From Clostridium sp. CAG:411 (GTDB lineage Bacteria; Bacillota; Clostridia; Lachnospirales; Lachnospiraceae), in contig FR899692.1 in NCBI GenBank assembly GCA_000437275.1, positions 1-30,527 of the forward strand: a DNA stretch of 30,527 bases. The letters run 5' to 3'. The notes under the pieces are model-generated. The model was given only the letters and a program-made list of their open reading frames with translations. It was not told the origin of the DNA and ran no database searches. The position numbers were made by a program, and so were the translations under genes. This document shows positions 30,203 to 30,527 of the stretch, in pieces; position 1 is the stretch's first letter; every line of letters starts with the position of its first letter.

Positions 30203-30250
30203 GTATGTCTTAGAGCAAAGAATATTTTGCGAGATGTGCATAGATGTGTA
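30203..30250 (+). repeat. Dispersed intergenic repeat F, copy 2
   Basis: 30229-30250 is identical over 22 bases to 368-389. The preceding bases (TAGAGCAAAGAATATTTT) match TAGAGTAAAATATTTA at 352-367 with small gaps. It lies just after a terminator, as copy 1 does. Confidence 0.65.
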
Positions 30251-30527
30251 GGGAGTATTTAGAACAGCTACGTTGCGTTCCAATATGTAACAATTTGTTT
30301 TTTTATATTTAATAAAACATTCATTACCTTGCAATAGAAAAAAAGAGAAATAAAGGATATAATAGTATTGTTATAAGGTTTGAGAAGTGAAGCATTTGTA
30401 TACAGGTAAGTATTCTAACACTTCAAAGTCTTGAAATGTGGAGGAAGATAAGAGGAAAATGCCTGTGACAAAGAGGCAAAGCAAAACATGATAAATGAGA
30501 TGGTTAGTGTATAATTTTTATTGGCAA
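30251..30527. other. Intergenic tail of the window, no gene seen
   Basis: A/T-rich. It contains one TATAAT (30355-30360) and another (30510-30515), neither with a convincing -35 box. A ten-codon frame at 30461 (MPVTKRQSKT) follows AGAGG but is too short to call. Whatever lies downstream begins outside the window. Confidence 0.4.

Noticed and set aside
1..30527. CRISPR array, prophage, transposase or toxin-antitoxin system
   Set aside because: No regularly spaced repeats, no integrase, transposase or phage structural proteins, and no recognisable small toxin-antitoxin gene pair were seen in either strand.

Overview
The window reads as chromosomal DNA of a low-GC, spore-forming, anaerobic Gram-positive bacterium. 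A Clostridia member of the Lachnospiraceae type is most likely. The clues are A/T-rich codon use, strong AGGAGG ribosome sites, a cotJ spore-coat operon, several Fe-S flavoenzymes, a corrinoid-activator homologue, YtrA-type GntR/ABC operons and many rho-independent terminators. I see no phage, IS element, integrase or CRISPR array.

Layout. 1-300: a tRNA cluster (Tyr, initiator Met, Phe) with a terminator. 833-3717 (minus): a trkA-trkH potassium uptake operon. 4615-5487: purC, behind a long repeat-filled intergenic region. 5696-6268 (minus): an XRE regulator. 6710-9328: a GntR/ABC operon with a 17-bp-spaced promoter and a perfect 13-bp-arm operator palindrome. 9521-11422: an orphan RACo-like ferredoxin/ASKHA corrinoid activator. 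11607-12921: a secreted Cys-rich papain-fold-like protein and an anchored partner under their own promoter. 13066-14196 (minus): cotJC and a fused cotJA-cotJB gene. 14591-17994: a tightly packed four-gene Fe-S/flavin dehydrogenase operon (gamma, alpha, delta, beta). 18365-22252: an ornithine-cyclodeaminase-like enzyme, an AraC regulator, a P-II protein and an APC permease. 22542-25178: a small alarmone synthetase and a two-component system. 25205-27821 (minus): an ECF sigma factor and a membrane-anchored beta-propeller protein. 28201-30139: a second GntR/ABC operon.

How the genes may work together. Genes 14591-22252 look like one catabolic module. The APC permease would import an amino acid or amine, the dehydrogenase complex would oxidise it to an imino compound, the cyclodeaminase-family enzyme would act on the same substrate or product, AraC would sense it, and P-II would link uptake to nitrogen status. 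The substrate cannot be read from sequence.

The most unusual content is between genes. (1) A dispersed intergenic repeat has a conserved 55-57 nt tail ending in or near TTGACA and variable structured heads; there are four copies plus a divergent fifth. (2) A 67-nt hairpin motif occurs twice, with a compensatory base-pair change between the copies. (3) A 21-nt perfect direct repeat brackets the dehydrogenase operon. (4) Two promoter-terminator units lie upstream of the two halves of that cluster. (5) A 15-bp hairpin buries the Shine-Dalgarno site of the AraC gene. All of this was read by eye; no database search or folding calculation was run.
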